A stretch of 64,000 nucleotides of DNA from Haliotis asinina (Eukaryota; Mollusca; Gastropoda; Lepetellida; Haliotidae): positions 37,702,753-37,766,752 of the forward strand of contig NC_090290.1 of assembly GCF_037392515.1 (NCBI RefSeq), read 5' to 3'. The position numbers were made by a program, and so were the translations under genes. The notes under the pieces were generated by a model, which was given only the letters and a program-made list of their open reading frames with translations, did not search any database and had not been told where the DNA came from. Of the stretch, positions 11,089 through 26,000 are shown in pieces; within the stretch, counting starts at the first letter, position 1, and the number at the start of each line of letters is the position of its first letter.

Positions 11089-14000
11089 CTGCAAGAATGA
11101 GTGACTGAGGTTTAGTTTCACGACACTTTTAGCAACATTCCTGCAAAATCATGTAGATACAGCTTGAACTAATGTTGGAATTGAACCAGGGTCCACTTGC
11201 ACCAGGCAGTCTTAGTATTGCAGTCATCTTACGGCTTCGCTATAGCATAGGAGTTACAATCATAATAGCACAGAGATTGCATTGTGCATGGGGACCACAG
11301 CCTCCTTTTACAAAGCACTAAGGTGATCGCAAGTCACTAAGCTAACCTTAGTGCAGTGGTAAAGAATGGGAGTTAATGTTAACCTTAGTAAAGGTTGCTC
11401 CCTGAAAGAAGCCCCAGCTCTTCAACTGGATCACTTATGTTTCAACTGCTTGGCAACAAAGACAGAACAGTCTTGAAAACAGTCTGGATACTGAGTGTCA
11501 TGGGATTCATATTTTGTATATTGTTGGCCGAGACTCACACATATTGGACCCAGGGGACCAATGAAAAGATGGAGAGTGAGTTATACTGCTCTAATGATGC
11601 ATCGAACTATCTCCAGTCACAATTAATCAATGGTAGACACGAAAACCCATCGATGAATCGATAGTATCTGTGACTATCGACAGTTTAGTTATTAATTTAC
11701 ATTGATAAATGTTTATAAAATAATACATGTTGCTTGAAGCTGTCGTGTACTTACTCATTGGAAGCCATCCTATAGAAGCAGCCGTACCCGTTTCTGCACA
11801 TGGGGGACACTCCGCCATACACAGTGGTGTAGCCGATACTGCTTGTCGACAACACATAATTACCTCCACCACCACTGAAAATTTCAAACATTAAATTTCC
11901 TTTACTTTTCTGTTCGATTGATCTGGGGCCCGTTTCACAAAACTCTCGTAAGCCTAAGATGTCGTAAGTTTTCTCGTAGCATTTGCACCTGGCGTACTGT
12001 AACATAGGAGGTGCATATGCTACAAGAAAAGTTAAGAGATCTTAGGCCTATGAGAGTTTTGTGAAACGGGGCCCTGTAATGTAATTATTGAGTGTAATAC
12101 TGAGCCATTGAAAAGGTGAACGAGTGGTTAATACTGTGTGAAACAGTGTTTTAGTTACAGAGGAGTGTACCAGCACCTGAGTGAAGCCCAAATACATGCA
12201 TTCATAGTAGGACACTATCACTGATAGAAGGAAAATGGTGTCCCCTTACTACCATCAACATGAAAGAGGCTAGAGGCTACCTAAAATGAGGGGCTGTTAA
12301 GGGGATCACTTTATACACATAATGGACAATCTCACCCCAACTAGTCACTGATGTTGTTTGACAGTACATATCTTTCTCATGACACTTGATCCAACGAACA
12401 TTGTGACTACCCTATTATGAGTGAGTTTAGTTTTATGCCTCACTCTAATATTCCAGCTGTATGATGTATGTAAGCAAGCAAATCTGCACCAGAGAATCCA
12501 TTGATCAATATCATGAGCATTAATCTATGTGCTTGGGAGAAGATGATATGTGTCATCCAAATTAGCAAGCCTGACCAGCAGATCCCATTTTTCACCTTTA
12601 CAAGAGTGGGTTGCTGAAAATCAGTTCTATCCCGGATCTTCACGGGTTCCTACTGACGATTCTTGAAACATAAAACATTTTTTGATTTGCCATTGACTAT
12701 TAATCAGCTGTAATGTTCGGGGAATGCATCCTTACTCGGGACTGATAAAACCGCATAGTTCCCTCGACACGATGTGATAACTTATAATGTGTTTAGGATT
12801 CTGAAAATATAGGAGATATTAATAACGGTATTTTTGTTACTGTGATGATTAAGCAGTTGTAATTGACGTTGTCCACTTGCCTCCTACAAACAGAAATTTT
12901 CAACTTACTTCAGCACTTCACATTTCACATCATTCATCTAGACATGGCTTAGTTATGGATAATCGTGACATTTCAAGATGGCTGCTGGGTGGCCATTTTA
13001 ATATTTGTCACTACACCTGAAGTCGTTCTTCTAAACCACATTACAACATCTTTGTCATCACCATGAGCCTAGGAGTTTCAAAATGTACAAGTGTTTGACA
13101 CAAAAGAAGATTGTAATATTCATAACATATTCACTACTTTTTACTTTTGGGTCACACACAAGATGCATGAAATGACCGGTATCTGCATAATCACCCTATG
13201 TAGGCTGTCGACAATGGTTGCAATGGTTTACGAAATATCATGTTAACATAAGTTTGAAAAGTGAACAAAGTGTCTTGGTCACACTGAAAGTAAGATCAAT
13301 GTCACCAAAATCAACTGCTGTCTGGGTAATCCCCAAATGTAGGCTGTCACCAAACTTGAAGACACTGGGTACAACAGTGCATGAGATATCGTGTTAACGA
13401 GAGTTTGAAAAGTGGTCAGGGTCATAGCGACCTTGAAATTATGGTCAAGGGTAAAACAGTTCGTGAGACATCGCATTAACACAGAGTTTGAAAAGTGGTC
13501 AAAGAGTCAGGGAGACCTTTAAGATAAGGTCAAGGTCACCAAAATCAAGTGCTCTCTGTGATATTATGAGATATCATGTGAACAAGAGTTTGAAAAGTGG
13601 TCAAAGAGTCATGGTAACCTTGAAAATAAGGTCTAGGTCACCCAAATCGACAGCTGTCCGCATAATCCTGCATGTTGGCTGTCACCAAATTTGAAGACAT
13701 TCAGTAAAACAGTTCATGAAATAGCACGTTAACAAGAATCGAGACCTACACACAGACATACCAACATAGAGACACTGCTGAATACACAGTCCCCTATTCC
13801 CCGTTGCGGTTGGGGACAAACAGCAAAAATTGAAATTGATGAGTCAGCCTTTTGGTAATAAAATACCAAATCAAAATTGCCAGCACATGTACGTCATTCC
13901 ATTCGCTCAAGTGACCACCAACAAAACCATTTTGGCTGGCACATGGTTTCTCACTCACATCACTGATGCCCCTAGCACATGCACACCTCTCAAGTACACA

Positions 14001-17000
14001 TACATTAACACATAAACGACATTCAAAAAGTGTACCTCTTGAAGAAAGTGGCATCTGTGAAGATATCTGGTATGGGCAGCCCTTCCTCCTTTGCTGTCAA
14101 GTAGAGGCCAAACAGGTGCCGGTCACATCCATTCATTTCCTGAGACTCACCCATCAGCTGCTGGTGTCGTGACGCAGCTCGCAGAAACAGCTGCAGGCGC
14201 TTCTGGGACTGTAACCATGGTAACAGTAAAGTGAAAAATCCAATCAAGGCTTCAGATGGTTATTGTTAGAGTGAACTGGCATTAACATACAACTTACAGA
14301 TGCCAACATCTATGATATTATTGTAATCGCTACAAATTTTAGCCTCAAACTACATACATTTTCGCCAAAAACAGACGATGAAAAGAAGATTAACACTGAT
14401 GATGTGGAAATCTGAATATATGAACTTAAAGCTTCACTCTTGATTAGTCTCATTTTATATTTCTCAGAATCCACCACGATTTCAAGCATTTAGTTGACTA
14501 CAAATTCTGTAGTCAAACCAGTAATTTTGATGCTTGAAAGTATTATTTGCAACAATCTGGGGTTGGCATCTCTGCACAAAATGTCAGCGTATGAAACTCC
14601 AAAACAATTCAGCCAGACCACTGGGGTGGATAGATGTAATTTTTTAAAATTAGCCAGTCCTGACCAAATCTTACCTGCCCCCATAGAATTTAGGTTTGAC
14701 AAGCGATGTAGATTATCATCCAAATGGAATTCATCATTTATTTTTACAAGTAAAATTAATAATGATTTATTATACTGAAATATTATGAATATTTTCATAT
14801 ACGTATCTCAGTTTTAACCCGACCATCCAGCAGGTGAATTTGAGAATCTGGCTGTCTCATACCAGGTAGTCAGTGGGGCATGGTTTTAAAGATCTGCTTC
14901 GAAAAAGACTAATGTGCACAGACACACCAAGTCCAATTTAATACCCTGAGCAAAACACACTGTGGGGGATAACAAAATTATGATTAATAAAAAATGTGTA
15001 TTTTACAATAGATTTTTAATCCTCCTTACAACTGATTTTCAATTATTTTCAATCATCTGCACATCACTACTGGGGACATACTAAATCAGTTCAGGTTGAT
15101 ACTTACACTGACACGTGGATCCAGCATGGATTTACACCAGTCGATCGCCTCCACAGTGCACGACCTCATTGTCTCAGTGCGAGCATGGTAGAACCGACGA
15201 GTTGTTGCCGTTTCATATGTTGGTGCAGGTCTGGGTAATGAACATTTCATGATTCAATAACCATATCAAAAGTAACAAAGAAATGAAATATACAAAGATT
15301 TGAACATGACAATGTATGTGTGTGTCAGATTGATATCCTAAACAAAGCCAAACTGTGCAGAAAGACTTTGTCTCACATCAATAATGACAAGATGTTTATA
15401 ACAATGGTGACACACTGTATATCACTTCCTGTACAGTTATGACAGCAATGACACTTTCATCGTGTAAGGTATGTACAGTAACAGGTCCAGGTGAGTATTT
15501 GTCACGCGGAAGGCCCAGGTTCAGTTACCCACATGGGTAAAATGCGTGTAGCCCATGACCTGACATTGCTGTCCTGAAGTGCTAAAATCTCTCACTCTCT
15601 CTGTCACTCTCTCAGTCACTCACTCACTCACTCCTTGCTTGTCTAATGTGATTCACTGACTTGGTGCCAATGTCTCCAATACCTAGATGGAGGATGTCAG
15701 TCACTGGATTGTGTGGTCCAGGCTTAATTATTTACAAACCAGCTAAAATATTGCCAAGTGCAGCTTTAAACAACATAGACAGACTACATGTTTTGTTTTT
15801 GCTTAGTAAACAAGAACACTATTCTGAACAAGAAGCATGGCAAACAATGGTGTCTGCCGACCATGTGCTTGGCCAGATCTCTTTTATCTTCAAAACACAA
15901 GAGTACACAAGGGGAGGTAACTCCCAGCATGACTATATGGCTATGTCAAATACACTACAACTATTTGGTTAATTTCATGTGATTATTTTTAAATGAGAAC
16001 ATCAGTACAGGTTGTGCAAGAAAAGAGTGATTTAGATTTGATCTCTGAAACATAATGGTTGGTCCTTCAGTTACAGGTGTGTTTAAACCATTCCAGGAAC
16101 AATGTAGGACACAGGACACTTACTTTCTGTACTTCCTGTAGTAGGTGAGTTGCAGCGCCATCTGTACATGAGCGTCAGGGTGAACTTTGACAGACTTCAA
16201 GTATTCCTTACCATAGTCTGTAAACAGCCCTGTCTGAACCTCCACTGTGGCACACTATCAGGAAAAGAATGAATATATTAAAAAGTGAGTGAGTGAGTGA
16301 GTGAGTGAGTGAGTGAGTGAGTGAGTGAGTGAGTGAGTGAGTGAGTGAGTGAGTGAGTGAGTGAGTGAGTGAGTTGAGAGTGCCTATCAATGGTTTTTGT
16401 AGCAGAGATCATGCCAAAAGGGCACTTCTTTCAAAAGAGGGTGAACAAGAAAGCAACTGCGTCATGTCTCATGCCTCAGCCTGAACTTTGTCAAAACATG
16501 CCCGCACACCTCCAGCAATACTTGAGTAGACTGACAACATGATATTACTTTGGAAAAGACTTAACACCACATCATAATCAATAAATAAACAAACAGATTC
16601 AGTTATATCAGTTCCTTGAGTGGCAATTTAGAAGTGGGAAGTGCATTATTCATATACACTATAACCTTATTATCTCGATTCATGTACCTATAGAGGTGTA
16701 CATCCGCACAACTCTACTTACCACACATCATTCATTCATGCCTACAACGTCACACAGACTCATAACCTCCACATACCGTTGTCAAGCAAGATTTAACATC
16801 AGATATATACACATATACTCAATGGAACAAAAACAACACAATTAATGTTAATTCATTAGAATCCATGTAATCACTACTCATCAACTAAGTAATAAAACAA
16901 TCAACATGAATCCTGATGAGCTGTTCCAGAAACATCTAAGGGACACAACTCTGCACGGTGAATTCTGAGCCTTCTGATTACGAAATACACCCCATTATTC

Positions 17001-20000
17001 AAATTGTCTTTGGGTGTACAAGCAGATTAAAACCAAACAAAGTCTTCTAATGACATACATAACCATGGTAATTCATTTCTCAAGATCTTTTAACTGAATC
17101 TCTACATACCAGTTCTCTAAATGCGTCTCTGGTGCTCTTGATTTTCTGTTGGAGAACATCGTCAAGGTCAAACTTGAGTTCTTCAGCGGGAGGAAACTGT
17201 CTCACAGCCGTGCTTCCCTGTAATGAACGATTCACAGCACCATGTGATCAATACACCCAATACACTGGATACATGTATAAACTCTGAACAGTCCTTGGTC
17301 AAATGCTAGAAAAGTCCTTATCTTTTAGGTTCTCTCATCATCACATGTTATTCAGTAATTAGTATAACACTTCTCACCCTCCAAAAATTCTTGTTGATAT
17401 GGAACTAGCCACAGGAGGTATCAGGCTATTAAAAGCTAACTGGGTTCAGTCCACTGATGAAACATGTCATCATGTTCATAAACAAACTCCATGAGTATCA
17501 ACCATATGGTCAACTGGACAGTGACTAACACTGGTGTTCTACATGGTCAAGTTGTGCAGTATGGGTGATAAGGTTGGGGGTATCATGTTACCTGATTTTG
17601 ATGCTGTCTCTACATTTGGCCTAGGAGTATGAAGGGAACCTACCACAAGATGATGATAATTTTATTGAATGCAAAATATTGTACCCTATACCATACATAT
17701 TGTGAACACACCTTTATGGCACAGTGTCACATATTTTCTACACTATTTTGGACTACAGTCCACATACTGGGGGCATATTCACTCACTTAATCTTCCTACT
17801 GAAACAATAAAAGATTTATTATATCTTTCGACGTGCATGAAATCGATAATTCAAACTTCAAGGCGAAAAAGCTTACACACTAACATCACTTCCCATTTAT
17901 GGAATGTAAATGATTGCTCCATACATCGAAAACTTCGGTATTGTCTGTGTTTGCCTCACTGGTTTCATTCACAAGCTATTCGTAAAGAGCATTCCACGGG
18001 ACAACTCTATGGGTTTCACTTGAAATAATGTTTTGACCACAGCTCAAGAGTTGATTTAATGTAAGGTTGCATTAATTCATTTACACTTCATAATTTAAAA
18101 TTGTAACCAAAATACGTATTTCTTTTAAATATATTTTATGCTAGCTTCCCTGAAGGCTGATAGTTAGTATGTTTTTGAGAAATGCATTATTTTCAGAAAA
18201 ATGTGGTGTGGCATAGTGCCTTTAGATAATATGTGAGTAAACATGTATTAACTCTGAATTACAGCATGAGATACTTGGGGAGATAGTTTGGTGAACAGAT
18301 TTGTCCAAGCCAGATTGGCCTGTAACCTAGTACATACACTAGTTTGAGGGGTGTACAAAAATATGACTGATTATGGCCACTGGAATATTTCAACCTGCAT
18401 GATTTCAGGAGAAGTGTACAAAAGATTCTGCTTACACTGTGCAGCTTAGAAAGGTTTTCTTTCGGCTCAAAATGAGTTGTAAGATAGTTTCCCCTCTTTA
18501 TACTAGTTTTGCCACTTTAATAAAGGCCTTCAGGTACATGCTGATTTTGTCCCTCATATATTTCTAAGGTCCATCATCAGTGTATGATATAAGCCAAAAC
18601 CCAGGAAGAAATCAGGGCTGGTAACTTCAAATTGTTACCAACCCAAAGTGGATGATTTAACAAGACCAGACATCAAGATGTATTTCTGTATATGGAACAT
18701 CTAAAATTTTACCAGACCACCAGGATGGTTCGCTGTAAACTTAGACCCTCCTTCTGAAATCTAGCCCTTCTCGGGCAGTCAGACAGGCCTCATTTTATAC
18801 ACTGCCATCATCCACTTTTACAAGGCTAAGATAAATATCTGATATCACAGGTGAAACATGTTATCAAAACTTTTATTTCCACACTCATCATTATTTCAAA
18901 GAATGGATTCCTATTTTATGCAGCGATATCATATGGACTACTAAAATGAGGTCACAGGGTACTTGACAATGCAGTGACACTGGGTGACTGACATAGTTTT
19001 ATACAGAAACCACCCGATAGGACAGAGTCCATGACACATACCAGACAAGGTAGATAGCAGCTCCAGGTCAAGGTCACTCAGGTGGTAATCCACTATCTAG
19101 AGCTGACTGTCAACAACCCATTTGCTAACTTTGTAACACTCTGCTTAGACTGGGTCAGTTTCATGTTTTGTCAAAAATACTTTCTTTGTCAGTACGCTAA
19201 AGGCAAAATAGGAAAGTAAGATCACAACCAAAAAATGTATTTGTACAAAATGTTAAATTTAAGTAGATTTCATGAACAAAGCCATGAAAATTCAAATTGT
19301 TTCAGCCAAGCTGAAATCTCAACCAAATCACTGAGCCTGAAAGATCCAAATGCAAGACTATTTTAGTTCAAAATGTTAAATTTAAATTTAGTCCATGAAT
19401 AAAACCATGAAAATTAAAATTTGTTCTGAACAACTGAAAACTCAACCAAATCACAGGGCATAAAACCTAACCCACTGCAACCTTAATTTAACCCCACTTG
19501 TATCAAACTGCTGAATGTTTCTTGCTGAACTTCTCATGCTCCTCATAAACTTTTCATGTGCACTAACCCGTATAAATGTCCTATCTCAGAGAGTCTCTCA
19601 CCTGCCACTGGCCATCAACCTCCTGCAGTTTGAGGTGGACGTAGTATGTGCTTGCAACTAGCACCATGGCATCGAACGGAGCATGCTGCAGCAGAACAGA
19701 TCATGTAGAACAAAACAGTCACTGAACTGGTAACATATTGGTATTGGTCTGTTGTTTAAGGCCACTCTCAGCAATATTCCAGCTGGTGATGTGACAATAA
19801 TCGGGTCTTGAGTCTGGACCAGATAATCCTCAGATGAACAGCATGAGCATCGATCTGTGCAACAGGGACATGATTACACATGTCAACCAAGTCAGTGAGT
19901 CTGACCACCAAATCACCTCTTGGGTTGGGATACTGTAAACCAATTCTAACTCAGGTCTTACAGGTCAAGTTAGTAATGTTGATTCAGGTCAACAACTGAA

Positions 20001-23000
20001 CGGACAGATCAACTTAGTTTGTAATTAGGAGATAAACATACTGTGTTGGGAAATCAGCAGTATATAACGCAATTATAATAGCTCTAAATTTGATTTAAAA
20101 CAGAACAGGTAGTGTGAGGTTTTAAATACAAAATTTAGAGCTATTATAATTTCGTTATATACTGCTGATTTTCCAACACAATACGTTTATCTCCATTCTA
20201 CCATAACCGTGTTATTCAGATTTTAAACAAGTACATGATGTGTTTGAAAATCAGTGGTATATAACGTCATTATATACCTCTGGATGACTTTGATTAGCCA
20301 ATCACAATCCAGTATTTACTGAAGTCATGGTAGAATGTTTATTTATGGAGAACTTGCCATGCTTACATCACAGTTGGAGCAGAAAAGTCCGTTCTTGTGA
20401 GCAGAAATATTGAGGGATTTATCAAAGAATTTGTTGTCTGCATTTCCACCAAGGCCCCGATAAGCCAGCTGAAAGTAAAAAACATTGAATTGGAGATATT
20501 TGTCAATTGTGTACGCAGCACTAAATTTACATGCTGATTTGTCACACTAATCTGCATACCTTTAAATGAAAGCCTGAGAGGTGCTTGAAAAATCAGTGGA
20601 TCCTGGTGGTAGTTTAGCATTTTATTTATTCCAATACCAGTGTATGAAATAAGCCAAAAACCCAGACAGACATCAGGGCTGGTAACTTTAACATGATACC
20701 AGCCCAAACTGGATTTAACCAGACCAGACACCAAGAATTCACTCAGATGTATGGAACGTCTAAATTTTGCATCAGACTGTCGGGCTGGCTAGCTGTAAAT
20801 ATAGACCATCCATCAGTTGGACAGGCCTTATTTCATACACTGCCAACACAGCTTGAAACAATGTTTCAGACCTTAGAGGTCATGTCAGATTTTGTGGTTT
20901 GAAGCTCAAAACAATGTTGGTCGGAAAAGCTTACTACTTCAGCGATGATCATAAGCATGGGCAGAAAGTGATGAAATGGCTGAACATGTAAGGTTATACA
21001 CATTTCTTACAGTAATCAACAATATTCACTCTTCAGCATGATAAACGAACATCATACCCATACACTAACCCATTGCCCATGACAAATTAAGATTCAGGAT
21101 AAATCTAGATGCTACACTAGTTCTACTTCAGTGTGGAACAACATGGCTGTGTCACATACCTGACTCTCATCTGCTGGAGATTCGTCTGTCAAGTCCATAA
21201 GGAATACAGACTGTTGGATTTTCTCAAGGTTCTCGTAGTTCTTTGGGTTCCTGGCAATGAGACGGCTCCTCATCTGACAATAATACACATGGGTTGTGTG
21301 AGCAATTGTATAAGTGGTGGAGTGAGTGGTTCTGTGAGTCGGTGACTGAGTCAGTCGCAGAGTCAGTGGCTGAGTAAGTGGTTGAGTCAGTGGCTGGTTG
21401 AGTCAGTGGTTGAATGAGTGGTTGAGTCAGTGTTTGAGTCAGTGGCTGAGTCAGCTGCTGGTTGGGTCAGGGGCTGGTTGAGTCAGTAGTTCAGTCAGTG
21501 AGCTGAGTCAGTGGCTGAGACAGTGGTTGAGTCAGTAGTTGAATCGGTGGTTGAGTCAGTGGCTGGGCCAGAGGTTGAGGTCAGTGGTTGAGTTAGTGGC
21601 TTGGCCAGTGGTGAGTGGTTCTGTGAGTCAATGGTTGAGTCTGTGGCAGAATCAGTGGCTGAGTAAGAGGTTGAGTTAGTGGCTGGTTGAGTCAGTGGCT
21701 GAGACACTGGTTGAGTCAGTGGTTGAATCAGTGGTTGAGTCAGTGGCTGATACATTGGTTGAGTCAGTGGTTGAATGCTTTAGTGGCTTGGCCAGTGGTT
21801 GAACTTCAATCCAAGCATGCAAATGTTCAAGAAAAACTGTCAAACCACTCGAAAACATAGCTTTCTCATTTGAGGCTACAAATCTTAAATTAGATCTGCA
21901 TGAAAGTACCTTATGCTATTTTTCATCTCATAGACAATAAACATTTGCAGCAAAGTTTTGTGATGGGAGTTTTGATTGGCGATGTAAAAAGCACCAATGC
22001 AGTGTTCCATAATTATTTTATTGCATGCCCATTTTGATGGTGAGGTGAGGTTGTTTGTTTTTTGTGTTTACGTTTAATCCACACTCAGCAATATTAAAAC
22101 TATATGAATCAAACGATGGCTGTCCAGATGAGACAATCCAGCTGTCGACATCAAGTGCATTGATAATTCAGTGATCAAGAACATGAGCATCAACCTATTG
22201 CAGTTGGGACATAATCAATCAAGTCTAGGAGTCTGACCACAAATGTCATTAGCAACCTCTGTCAATATGCATGGATTGCTAAATTCCAAACATCTTCACA
22301 GGTCCATAGTCCAAAGCAATGTGAGCCAACCAGTGTTTGTTTAATCACCTTAATGTCCAGAACTATAGAGTGAACAATTACATGAGTTTAGTTTTATGCC
22401 GCTTTCAGCAATATCACAGCAATATCACGGCGAGGACACCGGAAATGGGCTTCACACATTGTACCCATGTGGGGAATCGAACCCGGGCATACAGCATGAT
22501 GAGCCAATGCTTTAACCACTAGGCTACCCAACTGTCCCTCTCCAGAACTATGCAGGGTGACAAACACCACCTGTTACTGTATTTTGGTATGAAGCAGTTT
22601 GGATTTAACCCTTCATCTCTTCAGGCAGATGCTGTTTCCACTAAACAATTCTGGTGAACCATAACAAAACTATCCATTGGAGTTTGAATATAGCATATAT
22701 TTTGCAGAAGCTCAGGTATTCCTGAAACATGAAGATTTGGGTTAGAGCTGATCTTCAGTAACCCTTGCTTGTTGTAAGTGGCAACTAACGGGGTTGGGTG
22801 GTCAGACTCACTGGTTTGGTTGAGACATGTCATCGTATCCCACAGATAGATGCTAATGCTGTTGATCACTGGAATGTCTGGTCCAGACTCCATTATTTAC
22901 AAACTGCCAACATATGGCTGGAATATTGCTGAGCCCAGCCTAAAACTAAACTCACTCACTCACATAATGAAAGTGAGATATAACATATTGGACGAATTTG

Positions 23001-26000
23001 GTTACACTATACCTTGGCCCATTCCGTGCGGTCATCAGTGGTCAGGTTCCCAATGGCTGGTCCTGGAAGCATCTTGTCACACTTCTCTCGAATGGCCTTC
23101 AGATGATGAAGAAATTCCGGCTGCGTTTTGACCTCGCCATCCGCGTCAAGACATTCCAGACTGAAGTAGTGACCTCGGCATGTCACAGTGACATTAGATG
23201 GGGCTGGCCCTTCAGTCTCTGCACATATTGAAAAGAAAATACAACCTTTCTGTACAACACAGTTCCTTGACAAGGGAGTATATAACATTTTAGTGTACCT
23301 TCATGTACTTAAGGACCATTCATAATTTAATGACTCGTGGGGTTACGATGAGCATTATAGAGAAACATGCATACAATGTGAAAGACGAAATAGGAGCCTC
23401 TCTCTCTCAACTCCCTATTCCCCTAAAAATCATCATCACTCCAACTAAGCCACAAATTATGGACAGTTCCTTAACACTTTATTAAAATAGTACCATAAAT
23501 GTTTCATAGTTAATTGATCTGTAACTAAATTGTTTTAATAAAATAATGCCATTTCAAAAGTAAGGGTTCACCTGTTTGAAAGTAATACAGAATCTTATCC
23601 ATGGTCAGCCCTGGTATTTTACATGTACTGTACACACGATGAAACTGGGACATGCAGAGTGGTCTCCCCTGGGCATCCTTCTGTGGACGTAATTTCTCTC
23701 TGAAAATCGAACAGATTCTGCAGAAAAAAACCAGTGTATTTTCTAAAATGTCAAATATGTAAAATCAAAATCTGGGGAATAGCGGCATTACCCAAAAAAT
23801 ACTAACATTAAGATGAATATTGGTGCATATTTTTCTGACACTGACTAAATATATTAAGTCTAAGGGTTAAAGTGTTTGCTCATCACGTTGAATACCCAGG
23901 TTTCATTCCACACACGGGTACAATGTGTGAAGCCCATTTCTGATGTAAACTGTTGTGATATTGCTTGAATATTGCTAACAGTGCCATAAAACTCACTCAC
24001 TCACTCACTCACTCACTAACACAGCACAAACACACACTTACTCTCGGAGGACCTGCCAGAACTTGATCATGTAATGTAGGAGCAGAGCTGTCCGCTCCAA
24101 CTGTGTTCCGTCCCGCTCTGGCCAAACGTCTCGCATGTATGGCCCGGGACCTGCCATGTTGACCAGCAGAGCAGACGGCATCCGCCATTCCAGATAAGCA
24201 TGATCCTCCCACCACTTCTCCAACTGGAAAAACAGATTCAGGGTTGCTATGACAACAGGTTCAAAGTTGTTATGACAATATTCTCAGGACTGGTATGACA
24301 ACAGGTTCAAGAGTGTTGGTTATGACAACAGATTCAGTGTTGGTATGGTAACACGTTCTAGGGTGGACTGACAACATATTCAGGGAAGCCATGACAACAG
24401 ACTTGGGGTCTGCATGACAACAGATTCAGCATATGCATGCCTATAAAATTAAGATGGCATGACAACCCATTCATTAATGGCATAACAACAGACTCCAGAA
24501 TCCCGGGATGTTGTAAACAATATACAAACCCAATTCCTCTTATACTTTGCTTTCTCACAGAGTTTCAGATGCAGCTCTTTGCCTAGACCGAATTGAAACT
24601 CTCTCACAATTCTCTCAGTTTCTCCATATTCTTCATCTGTCACAAATGGCTTAGCTGAAACAAAATTGAATAAATTTGCATGCCTTGAACAATAATAATC
24701 TAAATATACTTACATACTAGCTACTGTACACTTGGTGTATGTTCAAAACATACATCATGTTACAAATTATAGCTCAGTGTGTCTGTCCCTCCTGAATTCT
24801 GGGATGAATTTCAAACATTCCACAGCCAAATAAGTTAATTCTGCCTCCCATTTTTCCAAATTCTGCAGTTAAAAACAACAAAATAATGTAATTCTATCTT
24901 CAAAAAGATAACTTTTGTGAACATAAATGCAGCGTCAGTTCAAATAGTATCATTGCAAGGTGCTTAAGAAAAGATTACTGTATGAATAAATCATCTTTAT
25001 TCATTGATATTTTGAAAATATCATTATAAACAATGCCTCAGTTCATTTTCACATAAGCAATCATACTTTTGCCATTTACCCTACTTTTAGTTTTGGTTGA
25101 CCGTCAGTCTTGATTCATCTTTCAAAATAAGTCAATTCTGGGATATTCTGCATGTATTCTGCATAAAAATACATTTCCTGTGCATCAGACATCCTTCTGG
25201 ATTAAAAGCTAATGTATTAAAAGCTGATGTATCAGTGTGCACTTAATTTTCGTTCTGAACTCCCTTGGGACTATACAACTCAACCCAAAATGCATCATCA
25301 CCATAGCAACGGGGAAAGTTGATTTGAAATGCAATTCTTCCTCAGTCCATATACAAGTATACTGTTGCTTAGGATGGGCTTCCCTCAAAAGAAGGCAATT
25401 GTGCTAAATATTCTGAAAACTTGTTATAAAGCTTGTGGGAGCATATTTCTTGCTTTTTCATTCATTCAATCAATATTAACACTGTTCCTTTCTCAAGTGT
25501 CTTATTCAATATATTTGAAATATTTGATGTATCTGACATACATTCAATAACTTACTAAATAACTGGAATAAAAAAATATTGATTCTTTTAATAAAATGAA
25601 TTATTACATAGTATATTCACGCCCGATAAATATTCAAAAATGGAAAAAATATTTTTGAGAAACTGGGGTGCACAGTTATTTATTTTCAACCTTTTTTGAG
25701 AGTTTATTTAAATAGTCCAACCCTCTGGATCTGCCTTTGTATTTGCATTTTATCCCTGAAATGTTAACATAACAATGGACTTTGTTGTGTAATGCAGCAC
25801 TCAACCATACTACAGCTATATGTGAAGGTGAAGTCACCGTCGACAAATATGTAGAGGATATTGTATGAGTGCCCACATCACACGATGTTTACAATTCGAG
25901 CGCCTAAAATGTTGTATTTCCTGAGTGAGGGATATACTGATATTTAGCCACAAGTGTCGTAAACATGGTATGATATGGAGACAAATATAATATTCTGTTT

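Larger units (their letters stand above)
17221..19601. other. CROT intron 8 of the coding region; no separate gene seen
   Basis: Mostly unique AT-rich DNA. A plus-strand 119-codon frame at 17669-18028 has no recognisable domain and no splice or promoter context. A dispersed element lies at 18590-18810 and a two-copy tandem repeat at 19245-19460. Confidence 0.5.

Noticed and set aside
16208..16390. LTHS-repeat peptide on the minus strand
   Set aside because: Reading of the (GTGA)n microsatellite; overlaps a genuine CROT exon in another frame.
17669..18028. 119-codon plus-strand ORF antisense to CROT
   Set aside because: No recognisable family, no promoter or splice signals; length is possible by chance in 64 kb of six-frame translation.
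21495..21858. TDSTTDST-like low-complexity protein on the minus strand
   Set aside because: Produced by the GGTTGAGTCAGT minisatellite inside a CROT intron.
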